Source: Allomeiothermus silvanus DSM 9946
GTDB lineage: Bacteria; Deinococcota; Deinococci; Deinococcales; Thermaceae
Length of the DNA: 64,000 nucleotides
Reading direction: 5' to 3'
Assembly (NCBI RefSeq): GCF_000092125.1
Contig: NC_014213.1
Span: forward strand, 248,001-312,000
The notes under the pieces are model-generated. The model did not search any database, was not told where the DNA came from, and saw only the letters and a program-made list of their open reading frames with translations. The translations under genes and the position numbers were made by a program. Each line of letters starts with the position of its first letter. Position 1 is the stretch's first letter. Of the stretch, positions 8,072 through 16,644 are shown in pieces.

Positions 8072-9319
8072 TCACCAGGTGATGGTGCTTTGGAGGAGGG
8101 CGGCCTCGAGGTGCACGGGCCACATCCGGTCCAGGAAGAGGGTGTGTCCGTTGAAGGTTTCCCGGGGGATGGGCCGGGCGGCGAGGAGGGCGCTTAGGGG
8201 CTGGTCCCCGGCGAAGGCGGTGGCCCGAAGCTGGACGCTGCTCAAGGGGGAGGGCACCACCCCGGCAAAGCCGGGGGCGTTCTCCAGGTCAAGGTAGTAG
8301 CTCGTGGCGCTGCCCAAGGCCCCAGGACTCACGAAATGCCGCCAGTAGCGCACCCCTGGCTCGCTAAGGAAGAGGGCGTAGCCTAGGAAGCTGAGGCCGG
8401 GGCTAAATCCTCCCGAGGCGATGTTGCTGAAGGTGGGCAGGGCGCTTGGGGTGTGGGTCTGGCTGCCGGAAAGGCTTAAAGGAGGCACGGAGAGGCTGAG
8501 AGAGGCTCCCGGGGCTACTGCAAGATCGCTGGCGTCCTTGCGCAGGATGGCGCAGCTAGAGCCGTGGCAGGTCCAGAACTGGAAGAGGTCCCCGCCGGAG
8601 AGAGAACCGGGCCGGGCCACCGCCTGGGGGCTTCCCGTGCCCGTCCAGTTCGGGGGAACCAGGTCCACCGGGACGAAGGTGGAGAGGACGAGGCCAGCGT
8701 AGGAGAAGAAGGCGGGCGGGGTGGTGAGGCTGAGGGTACCCGTAGGGTTTACGCTGACGGTAACCGCGGCGGGCGGGATGCTGACGGGACCGGTGCGGCC
8801 GAAGTGGGGGGTGCTCCCGCTATCTCCGAAGACCGCTATCTCCCGCCCCGGCCCTGTGGGCGCGGTGAGCCCGGCAAAGCTTCCCCCGCTGAGGCTCAGC
8901 GCACCCCAGGCCGAGAAGGCGGTCCCGGAGCCGAGGCTCGGGGAGACGGTCCCACTTACCGCCGCCGTGGGGCTCGCATAGGCCACAGGACAGCGCACCA
9001 TCAGGTTGCTTCCCAGCTCATTGCGCTTCAGATCCAGGCTTACATAGAAGTCCACGCCCCCTACGCTAGGGCAGCGGAAGGCCACCTGGAAGCGGGCCCC
9101 AGAGGGGATGGGAAGGCTCCAGCTGGACAGCCCCGTGGGCAGGGCGTTCCAGGGGAGGCCCGAGGTGGAGGGGGGCGGGCCGACCCGCCAGGCCGCAGCC
9201 AGGGGCTGAAGGGGTTCTCCGATTCCATCCACCAGGATCACGTTCAGGGTCTGGACGCCGCCGCCCCCGCACGCCGCGAGGAGCAGCAGCAAAGGGAAAA
9301 AAAGCCAAGCGCGTTTCAC
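8072..9319 (-). CDS. Surface lipoprotein of unknown function, related to the two paralogues nearby
   Basis: A 415-residue protein with a lipobox signal (LLLLLAACGGGG, Cys at residue 17), so it is probably anchored to a membrane and exposed outside. The body is rich in Ser, Pro, Gly and Thr and looks all-beta. The C-terminal region (LGYALFLSEPGVRYWRHFVS, GATSYYLDLENA-like stretch) lines up loosely with the ends of the proteins at 10234-11460 and 12962-14176. The gene is 10 bp downstream of the LamG-like lipoprotein gene and shares its promoter. No enzymatic motif was seen. Confidence 0.7.
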   Translation of the reverse strand: MKRAWLFFPLLLLLAACGGGGVQTLNVILVDGIGEPLQPLAAAWRVGPPPSTSGLPWNALPTGLSSWSLPIPSGARFQVAFRCPSVGGVDFYVSLDLKRNELGSNLMVRCPVAYASPTAAVSGTVSPSLGSGTAFSAWGALSLSGGSFAGLTAPTGPGREIAVFGDSGSTPHFGRTGPVSIPPAAVTVSVNPTGTLSLTTPPAFFSYAGLVLSTFVPVDLVPPNWTGTGSPQAVARPGSLSGGDLFQFWTCHGSSCAILRKDASDLAVAPGASLSLSVPPLSLSGSQTHTPSALPTFSNIASGGFSPGLSFLGYALFLSEPGVRYWRHFVSPGALGSATSYYLDLENAPGFAGVVPSPLSSVQLRATAFAGDQPLSALLAARPIPRETFNGHTLFLDRMWPVHLEAALLQSTITW

Positions 9320-9329
9320 GGTTGCCTCC

Positions 9330-10091
9330 TTACTGGCCGCTAAAGATGGGGTTCACTGTGCCCACCCTCAGCTCGTCCAGGGCGATCTCGCAGGGAAAGA
9401 GGCCCGCCGGGGCCGTGTGCACCGCGCCGATCCAAAGGGGAAGGGTATTGGCGGTAGTCCCTGCAGGAGCGGTGAAGGTGCCCGCGGGGTTCCCGTTGAC
9501 GTAGAAGGTGCCGCTCGTCCCGTCCACCTTCACCGCCACCCTTGTCCAGGTGCCCGTAGAGGGGGGCTGAAAGTCGGCGGGGAAGGTTTGGCTGGAGGTG
9601 AAGGTTCCCCCGCCGAGCCTAAGGGCCACCTGCGCCTGCCCCGGACCCACGCCCTCCAGGTAGAGGGTATACCCGTTTGCGCTGTTCTTGTCCCACTTGT
9701 CCAGGATGGGGTAGTAGGCGCCCGCCCCGCACTGCACCGGGGCCACGTAGGCCTCCAGGTAGAGGCTTCCGTAGGAGAGGTTGAGGTCCGGGGTAGAGGG
9801 CACCTCCACGTAGGTGTCCCCGTTCCCCGGGAAGTAGAGGGCTCCCCCGGACTGCCCGCTGACCGAGGTGGGCCCGGAGAAGCCGGGCCAGGCCACCACA
9901 GACCCGGGCTTGGGCGTGCCGGTGTTGAAGAGGGGGTTCGCCACCACGTCCTGGACCGAGGTAGCCCCCGGGAGCTCGTTCAGGGGCCAGTGGGCCACGG
10001 GGCAGGGGGTGGTACAGGAGATCGTCGGGCTGGGGCTGCACGCACCCAGAAGCCCTGCTAGCAAGCCGGAAAGCCAGAGATGCCGTTTCAT
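9330..10091 (-). CDS. LamG/concanavalin-like lipoprotein
   Basis: A 253-residue lipoprotein (lipobox LLGACSP). The body matches the LamG/laminin-G jelly-roll pattern: AHWPLNE near the start, ALYFPGNGDTYVEVP, a FTxxYWVK-like strand replaced by LYLEAYV, WTRVAVKVDGTSGTFYVNGNPAGTF, and the closing IALDELRVG. Such domains bind carbohydrate or protein at the cell surface. It is the first gene of a two-gene unit preceded by an 11-bp-phased direct repeat (10151-10169). Confidence 0.8.
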   Translation of the reverse strand: MKRHLWLSGLLAGLLGACSPSPTISCTTPCPVAHWPLNELPGATSVQDVVANPLFNTGTPKPGSVVAWPGFSGPTSVSGQSGGALYFPGNGDTYVEVPSTPDLNLSYGSLYLEAYVAPVQCGAGAYYPILDKWDKNSANGYTLYLEGVGPGQAQVALRLGGGTFTSSQTFPADFQPPSTGTWTRVAVKVDGTSGTFYVNGNPAGTFTAPAGTTANTLPLWIGAVHTAPAGLFPCEIALDELRVGTVNPIFSGQ

Positions 10092-10150
10092 TGCTTTTAC
10101 CTCCTCCTTACAGACTTCTTCAGGAAGCCTGCCGCCAGGGTAGCGCAGGG

Positions 10151-10169
10151 GGCCTTAATTCAGCCTGAA
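10151..10169 (-). promoter_or_regulatory. SARP-type direct repeat upstream of the LamG lipoprotein gene
   Basis: On the minus strand TTCAGGCT then, exactly 11 bp later, TTAAGGCC, followed by CCCTGCGCTACCCTGG. The same pattern precedes the genes at 11460 and 14176. Heptamer repeats phased by 11 bp close to the -10 box are the known binding mode of SARP/BTAD regulators; one is encoded at 14213-15901. Confidence 0.65.
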
Positions 10170-10184
10170 TGCCCGCCAAACCAA

Positions 10185-10215
10185 GGAGGCCCCGGGAGTG
10201 AATCCCTGGGCCTCC
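10185..10215 (-). terminator. Intrinsic terminator after the lipoprotein gene ending at 10234
   Basis: On the minus strand GGAGGCCC and GGGCCTCC form a GC-rich stem followed by TTGGTTT, shortly after the stop codon. The T-run is imperfect. Confidence 0.55.
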
Positions 10216-10233
10216 CTCCTAACCCAGGTACAG

Positions 10234-11460
10234 CTAGGGGAAGTTTATAGACCCAGACCCTACCGTATAAGAGCTAATGCTGGCCATAGCCTCCTGGTAG
10301 TGATCCCCGGTCTGGAAACCACTGATGCTGGTAAGCACAAAGACGGGCTTATTGCTCAGGATGGCGCGGATATCAAAGCTCCCATTAGGACCCGTCGGAG
10401 GGGTGTAGCCCAACAGGCTGGCAGCAGAGAGGTCGGGGAAGGCATAGCTGGTGGTGCTGCCCAGCCAGCCTTTGGTCACGATAGCGGTGTAGTAGATCTG
10501 GCCCGGTATCTGGAAGTATAACTGGTAGCTGCGCAGGGTGCTCTCGGGGCGATTGAGGCCGGCCACAGAGGGGTGGGCGCTCGGTGTGAAGGTCAGGCCG
10601 CCGGTTGCCCAGGGGTTGGGGAAGCTCAGGCTGGGGGCGCCGGAGTTGAAGAACCTCGCATCTGTTACTGAAGAACCCCCTGAGGTTGCGATAGCAAAAG
10701 CCGCGTAGAGATCGCTACCCCCAAAACCGCTCACAGGCCGGTAGCTGGAGGGCGGCACAAACACAAATCCACTAGCCCCATTTGGGCTCGCGTACAAGGC
10801 CCCCCCACTCGAGGGGGTGTAGCCCGCTGGCGGGGACGGCGGGGTGACTGAAACAGGGGCGAGCTGGTCCGCAGTAGCAAGTGTAACGCTGGTATTGCCC
10901 CCGGAGCTCACGCTCACATTTTTGACCACCTTAGCCACTTTGGGGCTGTTGCTCGAGTCGACCAGGGTCACCAGGATATCCCGGTTGCTCCCGGGCTCGA
11001 GGTTGGTGGAGAGGCTAACAGAAACAGCTGCAGATGCGCAGGACATACCGTTCACGCACACCTGATCCCCAGCTGCAAGCAAGCCGGCAGCCACACTTAC
11101 GTTCACCGTGAAAGGAACGGTACTGGGTGGGGTGCTGCTGCACTCCAGCGTTGGATTGGCCAGCTCGCTGGCATCAGCCTGGATCACCTTGACCTCCAGG
11201 TTGCTGCATCGCACTGCCACCCCGTACTTGGTATTCCCGCTCAGATTGAAGCTCCCCGTAAGGGTGCCGGTTCCGCTCATGCTCAGGGCCTGCCAGCTTC
11301 CCGAGCCCACCTGGTAGGCTGCCGCGTTGAAGTTACCCGCGGGGTCTTTCACGGTCAGGGTGATGGAGCTGGGGGGCGGAGAGGAACTACCTCCACACCC
11401 CGCAAGAAGCCCTGCTGCCAGGAGACCTAAAGCGCCTAGAAGCCAACCGTACCTTTTCAT
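10234..11460 (-). CDS. Surface lipoprotein, paralogue of the 12962-14176 product
   Basis: A 408-residue lipoprotein; ATG at 11460 is chosen because it opens the signal peptide MKRYGWLLGALGLLAAGLLAGCGG. After the lipobox come a Ser/Pro linker and SSITLTVKDPAGNFNAAAYQ, which is nearly identical in the paralogue, then repeated beta-rich stretches and the conserved end region QIPGQIYYTAIVTKGWLG. The function is unknown; the related pair and the neighbouring regulator suggest a regulated cell-surface protein family. Its promoter has three 11-bp-phased repeats. Confidence 0.75.
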   Translation of the reverse strand: MKRYGWLLGALGLLAAGLLAGCGGSSSPPPSSITLTVKDPAGNFNAAAYQVGSGSWQALSMSGTGTLTGSFNLSGNTKYGVAVRCSNLEVKVIQADASELANPTLECSSTPPSTVPFTVNVSVAAGLLAAGDQVCVNGMSCASAAVSVSLSTNLEPGSNRDILVTLVDSSNSPKVAKVVKNVSVSSGGNTSVTLATADQLAPVSVTPPSPPAGYTPSSGGALYASPNGASGFVFVPPSSYRPVSGFGGSDLYAAFAIATSGGSSVTDARFFNSGAPSLSFPNPWATGGLTFTPSAHPSVAGLNRPESTLRSYQLYFQIPGQIYYTAIVTKGWLGSTTSYAFPDLSAASLLGYTPPTGPNGSFDIRAILSNKPVFVLTSISGFQTGDHYQEAMASISSYTVGSGSINFP

Positions 11461-11516
11461 CGCCTTCTCCTTTCTGGCTTTCTCTTTAGGAAGCCTGGCC
11501 ACAGGGTAGCTAGGGG

Positions 11517-11546
11517 GGGCTTAACCGGGCCTTAATGGGGTCTGAA
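11517..11546 (-). promoter_or_regulatory. Three 11-bp-phased direct repeats (SARP box) upstream of the lipoprotein gene at 11460
   Basis: On the minus strand TTCAGACC (11546-11539), TTAAGGCC (11535-11528) and TTAAGCCC (11524-11517), each exactly 11 bp apart, then CCCTAGCTACCCTG, which is shared with the 10151 site. This is the best example of the motif in the window. Confidence 0.75.
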
Positions 11547-11579
11547 AAAAACCAGGCCCCTGGGAAACCGGGGGCCTGG
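11545..11579 (-). terminator. Intrinsic terminator of the subtilase gene
   Basis: On the minus strand CCAGGCCCC and GGGGCCTGG form a 9-bp perfect stem followed by seven T. It lies 12 bp after the stop codon of the subtilase gene and abuts the SARP box of the next gene. Confidence 0.85.
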
Positions 11580-11590
11580 GGGGATCGCCT

Positions 11591-12898
11591 TTAGGGTTTG
11601 ACCGAAAGGTCCACCATCCCCTTCCCGACCTCCTGGGGGGGGAAGGGGATGGGCTTGGCGTGCTGCTCCAGGTTCTGTTGCAACTGGGCCGGGGTGAGGT
11701 TGGGCTGGGCCGAAAGCCACAGGGCCATGGCCCCGGCCACCAGGGGGGTGGCAAAGGAGGTGCCGGTGCAGCTCCCCATACCGCCCCCTGGGGTGGTGCA
11801 CTCCAAGGCGGTGCCGGGGGCGGCCAGGTCCACATAGGTCCCTCGGGTGCTATAGGGGGCGGGTTTGAGGCCGGAGGGGCTTTGCTCCAAGGCCGCCACC
11901 GCCACCAGCCCCGGCAGGTCCAAGGCCGCGGGGTAGTGGGCCGGACTGCCCTGGTTGCCCTGGTTCCCCGCGGCGGCGGCCACCGGGATGCCCTGGCCTA
12001 GGGCGGCCTGGAGGGCGATCTTGAGGGCCTCCACCGGGGTGTCCCCCCCCAGGCTCAGGCTCAGCACGGTGGGCCCCGAGCGGTGTTGCAACACCCAGCA
12101 CACCCCCCGCACCACCCGGCTGGCGCGGCAGACGCCCGAAGCGTCGCAGACCCGTACCGGGACGATCTGGGCATCCGGGGCTACCTCCTTCACCAGGCCT
12201 GCCGCCCCGGTGCCGTGCCCCCCGGGGAAGGCGTCCTGGGGGGCGGCGTCCTCCTCCACGAAGTCGTAGCCGGGTAGCTGGGGGATGGCCGGATCCACCC
12301 CGGTGTCCAGGACCGCTACCCGCACCCCACCCCCGCGCCGGCCCCGGTTGTGGGCTAGGGGCGCGCCAATGGCCTCACCCCCCCAGCTGGAAAGGCTCCA
12401 CAGGCTCTCCGGGTCGGCCTTGTAGCTGGGGTCCTGGGCCTCTAGCTCCGCCAGGGCCTGGCCCAGGGCCTCACCCGCATACCCCAGCTCGGCCAGGGTG
12501 AAGCCGCAGGAGGCCAGATCGCTTTTACGTTCCAGGGTGAAGCCCGAGGGAAGCCTGGGGGTCTGGTTCAGGGGTAGCCGCAGGAGTATACGCTGGCGGT
12601 CTACCTGGCCCAACACCCCCAGGGTGGCCCGGACCTCCTGCCCCCCGGCCACCACCCGCACCACCTGGGGGCCACCGGAGACATTCGGCACCTGGAAGCG
12701 CAGGGTGTTTCCCTCACGCGCCGTCACCGTGGCGATGGCCCCGCCCACAAAGACCTGAGCTCCCTCCGAGCCCATCCCGCTGAGCCGGGCCACCACCTCC
12801 TCCCCCAGGGCGGCCCGGGTGGGGGAGAGGGTCAGGCTGGGGCCTGAGGGCGCACAGGCCGAAACCACCAACAAGGCTAACCAAAACCATCTGCGCAT
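11591..12898 (-). CDS. Subtilisin-family (S8) serine protease lipoprotein
   Basis: A 435-residue protein. The ATG at 12898 is preferred over 12910 because GAGGTG precedes it. It has a lipobox (VVSACAP), an IPT/TIG-like N-terminal domain (about residues 20-90), then the S8 catalytic domain with Asp in VAVLDTGVD, His in GGHGTGAAG and Ser in GTSFATPLVAGAMALW, all three present. It probably cleaves proteins outside the cell or processes neighbouring surface lipoproteins. It has its own terminator and lacks the SARP repeats of its neighbours. Confidence 0.88.
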   Translation of the reverse strand: MRRWFWLALLVVSACAPSGPSLTLSPTRAALGEEVVARLSGMGSEGAQVFVGGAIATVTAREGNTLRFQVPNVSGGPQVVRVVAGGQEVRATLGVLGQVDRQRILLRLPLNQTPRLPSGFTLERKSDLASCGFTLAELGYAGEALGQALAELEAQDPSYKADPESLWSLSSWGGEAIGAPLAHNRGRRGGGVRVAVLDTGVDPAIPQLPGYDFVEEDAAPQDAFPGGHGTGAAGLVKEVAPDAQIVPVRVCDASGVCRASRVVRGVCWVLQHRSGPTVLSLSLGGDTPVEALKIALQAALGQGIPVAAAAGNQGNQGSPAHYPAALDLPGLVAVAALEQSPSGLKPAPYSTRGTYVDLAAPGTALECTTPGGGMGSCTGTSFATPLVAGAMALWLSAQPNLTPAQLQQNLEQHAKPIPFPPQEVGKGMVDLSVKP

Positions 12899-12961
12899 GG
12901 GACACCTCATCGCTGCAAAGGACGCTGTAGCCGCTTAGGTCAAGCAGTCGGGTCGGCATGG

Positions 12962-14176
12962 CTACGGTAAGGTGACGGTGCCGCCGCCGACAGTGTAGTT
13001 GGTGATCTGGGCTGTGGCTTCCTGGGCGTAATCCCCTGCACTGAGGAGACCTGGGTTGCTGGGATCGAGGGAAAGCAGGGGGGTATTGCTGAGCAGGGCG
13101 GATACGCTAAAAGAACCGCTACCCGACGGTGGCGTGTACCCCAGTAGGCCGGTGGCGGAAAGGTCGGGTAGGGTGTAGCTGGGGCCGCTTAGCCAGCCTT
13201 TGCTCACGGTGGCGGTGTAGTAGATCTGGGCAGGTATCTGTAAGTACATCTGGTAGCCGCGCAGGTCAGAATCGGTGCGGGAAAGGCCGCTCACGATTGG
13301 ATGGGCTTGCTGGCTTACGCTCAGGCTTCCTGTGGGCCAGGGCGCGGGCAGGCTCAGGCTAGGGGTGCTGGTGAAGAGTTGGCTATGGGTCAGAAAGCCG
13401 GTAGATCCGGTGGAAGCATTGACTTCCGCGTAATAGAGGTCGCCGCTTGCATACCCGCTCACCGGACGGTAGGCGCTAGGGGGGATAGAGACATCTGCGA
13501 AGCTGCCGCCGGTGGCTCGGTAGAGGATGGCCACGCTGGGAGGAGCGTAGCCTGAGGGCGAGGTAGGGAGGGTGAAGGAGACCGGTGGCAGCTGGTCCGA
13601 TAAGGTGAGGCTAGCAGAGGTATTTCCCCCGTTAGTGACATTCACGTTGCGCACTACCTTGGCAGCTTTGACGCTGGTGAAGCTGCTGTCGCGCAGGGTC
13701 AGCACAAGATCCTGGGGGCCGCTTTGGAGCGTGGGACTTAGGGTGACTGAGGTCGCGGCGGGCTGGCAAGAAGCACCGTTCAGACAGACCCAATCCCCCG
13801 GAGAGAACAGGGCCGGAGCTACAGCCACAGTGACGCTAAAGGAAACTGGGGATGGGGTTGTTTGGCTGCAGGTCACCTTGGGGTTGGATAGTTCGACGCT
13901 GGTGGCCTGGATGACCTTGACCTTCAGGCCGCCGCACCGTACCGCCACCCCGTATTTGCTCTGGCTGCCCAGGCTGAAGGTGCCAGTCTTGGTGACGGTG
14001 CCGCTCATGTTGAGGGATTGCCAGCTCCCGGAGCCCACCTGATAAGCAGCTGCGTTGAAGCTCCCCATTGGGTCTTCCACGGTGAGGGTGATGCTACTGG
14101 GGGGTGGGGGTGTACCCCCGCCACAGGCAGCCAGGAAGAAGGCCAGCAGGCCGGAGAGGATCGCGTACGTTTTCAT
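12962..14176 (-). CDS. Surface lipoprotein, paralogue of the 10234-11460 product
   Basis: A 404-residue lipoprotein (lipobox FFLAACGGG). It shares SSITLTVxDPxGxFNAAAYQ, the VAVRCxxLxVKVIQA segment and the QIPxQIYYTA(I/T)VxKGWL end region with the 10234 product throughout its length. Beta-rich; no catalytic motif. It is the gene nearest the SARP regulator, and its operator lies inside the last codons of that regulator. Confidence 0.75.
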   Translation of the reverse strand: MKTYAILSGLLAFFLAACGGGTPPPPSSITLTVEDPMGSFNAAAYQVGSGSWQSLNMSGTVTKTGTFSLGSQSKYGVAVRCGGLKVKVIQATSVELSNPKVTCSQTTPSPVSFSVTVAVAPALFSPGDWVCLNGASCQPAATSVTLSPTLQSGPQDLVLTLRDSSFTSVKAAKVVRNVNVTNGGNTSASLTLSDQLPPVSFTLPTSPSGYAPPSVAILYRATGGSFADVSIPPSAYRPVSGYASGDLYYAEVNASTGSTGFLTHSQLFTSTPSLSLPAPWPTGSLSVSQQAHPIVSGLSRTDSDLRGYQMYLQIPAQIYYTATVSKGWLSGPSYTLPDLSATGLLGYTPPSGSGSFSVSALLSNTPLLSLDPSNPGLLSAGDYAQEATAQITNYTVGGGTVTLP

Positions 14177-14208
14177 TCTTCACCTCCAAGGGGAAAGGTA
14201 GCGGAGGG

Positions 14209-14227
14209 GGTCTTAACTGGGTCTGAA
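14209..14227 (-). promoter_or_regulatory. SARP-type direct repeat overlapping the end of the regulator gene
   Basis: On the minus strand TTCAGACC (14227-14220) and TTAAGACC (14216-14209) are exactly 11 bp apart, followed by CCCTCCGCTACCTT. The repeat covers the codons F-R-P-S-stop of the regulator itself, so coding end and operator are shared. Confidence 0.7.
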
Positions 14228-15901
14228 CGCCTCGAGCCGGCTCCGGTAACGCTCGGCCAGCACGGTGTAGCGCGCTTCCTCCAAAAGGGCGATGGCCTCT
14301 TCTAAGCTGGCCCGCTCGCCGGTGAGTTCGGCCAGGTTGGCCAGCACTGCCGCGGTCAGCACCCACTCCTGGCCCGCCTTGGCCAGGCGTAAGGCCTCCT
14401 GGTAGGCCGCCTTGGCCTCCGCCAGCCGCCCCTGGCGGTGGTAGAGGGCTCCCAGGTTGTTCCAGGCCCGCCCCATGGCCTCGAGGTTGCCCTCGGCCAG
14501 GGCCAGCGACTCCCGGTACAGCCGCTCGGCCTCGGCGGGCTGACCCTGGCGCTCCTTGATCACCCCCAGGTTGAGGAAAAGCCGTGCCCGCAGCCCCTCC
14601 CGCTCTCCGACGGCCTCGAGCACCTCGGCAAACGCCCCTTCTCCCTGGCCCAGCTCGGCCATCGCCACCGCCCGGTTGCCCAAAGCCCCCAGGTGGCGCA
14701 CCTCCTCCCCGGCCATCAGAAAGCGCACCGCTGCGCGGCTAAAGGCCTCGGCGGCCTCCTGGAAGCGGCCCTGGCCCAAAAGCATCATGCCCTGCAGGTT
14801 GAGGGACTCAGCCTGGGCGTATACCCCTCCACCGGCAGCCCGTTCCGCCTCGGCCCGGGCCTCGGCAAACTGCCCCAGGCGCAAAAGCACACTCCCGCGC
14901 AGGGCGCTTTTCTCGGGGCTATCGGGCAGCTCGTCCAGCATCTCCAGGGCTTCCCTGTACCGGCCCAGCCGCTCCAAAGCCCGCGCCCGCAAGAGCAGGA
15001 GTTCCGCGTCGGGGGCCAGCTCCGCGAGCAGGGCTAGCGCTTCCTGGGGCCGCTCTTCCGCCTGGGCCCTGGCCAGGCGCAGCAGGGCACTGCGTCCGCG
15101 GGGCAGGTCGGAGGCTTCCCAGTGCGCGCGGGCCAGCTGGTACAGGGGAGCAGCCTCCCCAAGGGGAAGCTTGCGGGCCAGTTCCAAAGCCACCCTGCGG
15201 CCCTCCACCGAAAGGGGCACCGCCAGCTTGGGCTGGCCCTGGGTGTCGAGCAGCCCGCGTCCGATGAGAAAATCCAGGGCCTCCGCGCCCAGACCCAGAA
15301 GCTCCACCGCGCGGGTCAGCCCCACCAGCTGCACGGCGAAAAAAGTCCGCTGCACCTCCGGTGCGAAGACTGCTAGCTCCGGCTCAGCCTCTATCACGTC
15401 AGCCACACCTGGCAGGGCGCGGGCCTGCTGCACAAGGTCTCTAGCCTCTTCGGCCCAGCCCAGGCCAAAAAGCGCCTCGGCCTGCCGCACATGGGCCGCC
15501 CACAGCGCTTGGGCTAGGGCCTCGCGCTTGGCCCAGACCCACTCCTCCAGCTCTACCGGTAGCCCGTCGTCGGCCCCCTCCAGGAATCGGCCCTGGTAGA
15601 GGCGGCGGGCTTCCGAAAGCTGCCCCCGTGCAAGGGCGCTTTGTAGCTCGAGGGCGTCACAGGCCACCTCGGCCCGCAGCACCTCCTCGCCTTCTAGCCG
15701 CACACCCGCCGTGCGAAGCTGGGTCAGGGCCACCGAGAGGCTGTTGAGGCCGTCGCTGGCCCCCGGCCAGAACAGCTCGGCCAGGTGGCGCCTCGAACGG
15801 GGGCCCTCCAAAGTCAGATAAACCAGCAGCAACAAGGGCTTCTTCTTACGGAAAGGAGTTTCCGGCCCCTCCAGCGACAACTCCCCCAACGTGCGCAGCA
15901 T
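14213..15901 (-). CDS. SARP-like regulator: BTAD plus tetratricopeptide repeats
   Basis: A 562-residue protein. The first 90 residues look like a compact OmpR-type wHTH of SARP proteins (RSRRHLAELFWPGASDGLNS, typical of BTAD regulators), followed by the bacterial transcriptional activator (BTAD) helices (FLEGADDGLPVELEEWVWAK) and many TPR units from about residue 260 onward. It has no ATPase domain. It probably activates the lipoprotein genes downstream, whose promoters carry 11-bp-phased repeats. Its own promoter region (15902-15930) has CGGTT and AACCG as an inverted repeat. Confidence 0.8.
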   Translation of the reverse strand: MLRTLGELSLEGPETPFRKKKPLLLLVYLTLEGPRSRRHLAELFWPGASDGLNSLSVALTQLRTAGVRLEGEEVLRAEVACDALELQSALARGQLSEARRLYQGRFLEGADDGLPVELEEWVWAKREALAQALWAAHVRQAEALFGLGWAEEARDLVQQARALPGVADVIEAEPELAVFAPEVQRTFFAVQLVGLTRAVELLGLGAEALDFLIGRGLLDTQGQPKLAVPLSVEGRRVALELARKLPLGEAAPLYQLARAHWEASDLPRGRSALLRLARAQAEERPQEALALLAELAPDAELLLLRARALERLGRYREALEMLDELPDSPEKSALRGSVLLRLGQFAEARAEAERAAGGGVYAQAESLNLQGMMLLGQGRFQEAAEAFSRAAVRFLMAGEEVRHLGALGNRAVAMAELGQGEGAFAEVLEAVGEREGLRARLFLNLGVIKERQGQPAEAERLYRESLALAEGNLEAMGRAWNNLGALYHRQGRLAEAKAAYQEALRLAKAGQEWVLTAAVLANLAELTGERASLEEAIALLEEARYTVLAERYRSRLEAFRPS

Positions 15902-15967
15902 AGCTTCGGTTTTAGAGTCTAACCGATGGCCCGGAAAAAAGTAGTGCCATGTGGACCACGGCGTTCG

Positions 15968-16636
15968 CTAGAGCCGGTCTTGCAGCCAGTCCGGGGTGAT
16001 TTTGAGAAAGAAGCTATTGAGAACGGAATAGGTTCCGGTGAGCAGCAGCAAGCCCACCACCACCAGCACGGCCCCTGCCGCGAGTTCCGCCCCGTGCGAG
16101 AAGCGGGCCATACGGCGCAGCCAGGGCCGCATCCGGTCGGTGAAGGCAGCCACCAGGAGGAACGGCAGCGCCAGCCCCAGGATGTAGGCCAGGAGCAGCC
16201 CTACCCCTCCACCCGCGGCCGTAAGGGTGAGGATGCCGCCCAGCACTGGGCCGATACAGGGGGTCCAGCCCAGCCCCAGCACGGTTCCGAGGACAAAGGC
16301 CCCCCAAGGACGGGTGGTGTCACCGCCATAGCGGAGGCTTACCCCCCAGCGCGGCCTGAGGCCCAGCATGTAGGCCCCCAGCAGGACCATGAACCCCCCT
16401 CCTACCCGGCTCAGCACCTCGCGGTAGTCAAACAGCAGGCTTCCCAACAGGGTGAAGGGGAGTCCCAGCGCGAGGAAGACCGCCGAGAAGCCCATCACGA
16501 AAAAACCGGCGTTGACAAGCGGGCGACCCCGCTCGCCCCCCAGGTAGAGCAAATAGGTAGGCACCAGCGGCAAGACACAGGGCGATAGAAACGAAAGCAA
16601 CCCCGCGAGGAAGGCGATGGGCAGGCTCAGGGTCAT
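15968..16636 (-). CDS. ccdA: CcdA-type thiol-disulfide transmembrane carrier
   Basis: A 222-residue protein with six membrane helices. The first helix contains SPCVLPLVPTYLLYLGG and the fourth GWTPCIGPVLGG, the two conserved Pro-Cys motifs of CcdA. It passes reducing electrons across the membrane to thioredoxin-like partners, here most likely the thioredoxin at the head of the operon, to keep SoxY and cytochrome cysteines reduced. It is the last gene of the sox operon, 8 bp after soxD. Confidence 0.9.
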   Translation of the reverse strand: MTLSLPIAFLAGLLSFLSPCVLPLVPTYLLYLGGERGRPLVNAGFFVMGFSAVFLALGLPFTLLGSLLFDYREVLSRVGGGFMVLLGAYMLGLRPRWGVSLRYGGDTTRPWGAFVLGTVLGLGWTPCIGPVLGGILTLTAAGGGVGLLLAYILGLALPFLLVAAFTDRMRPWLRRMARFSHGAELAAGAVLVVVGLLLLTGTYSVLNSFFLKITPDWLQDRL

Positions 16637-16644
16637 GGGCGTAC

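Noticed and set aside
10185-10215. A second SARP repeat in this stretch
   Set aside because: The sequence is a GC stem with a T-rich tail and fits a terminator better than phased direct repeats.
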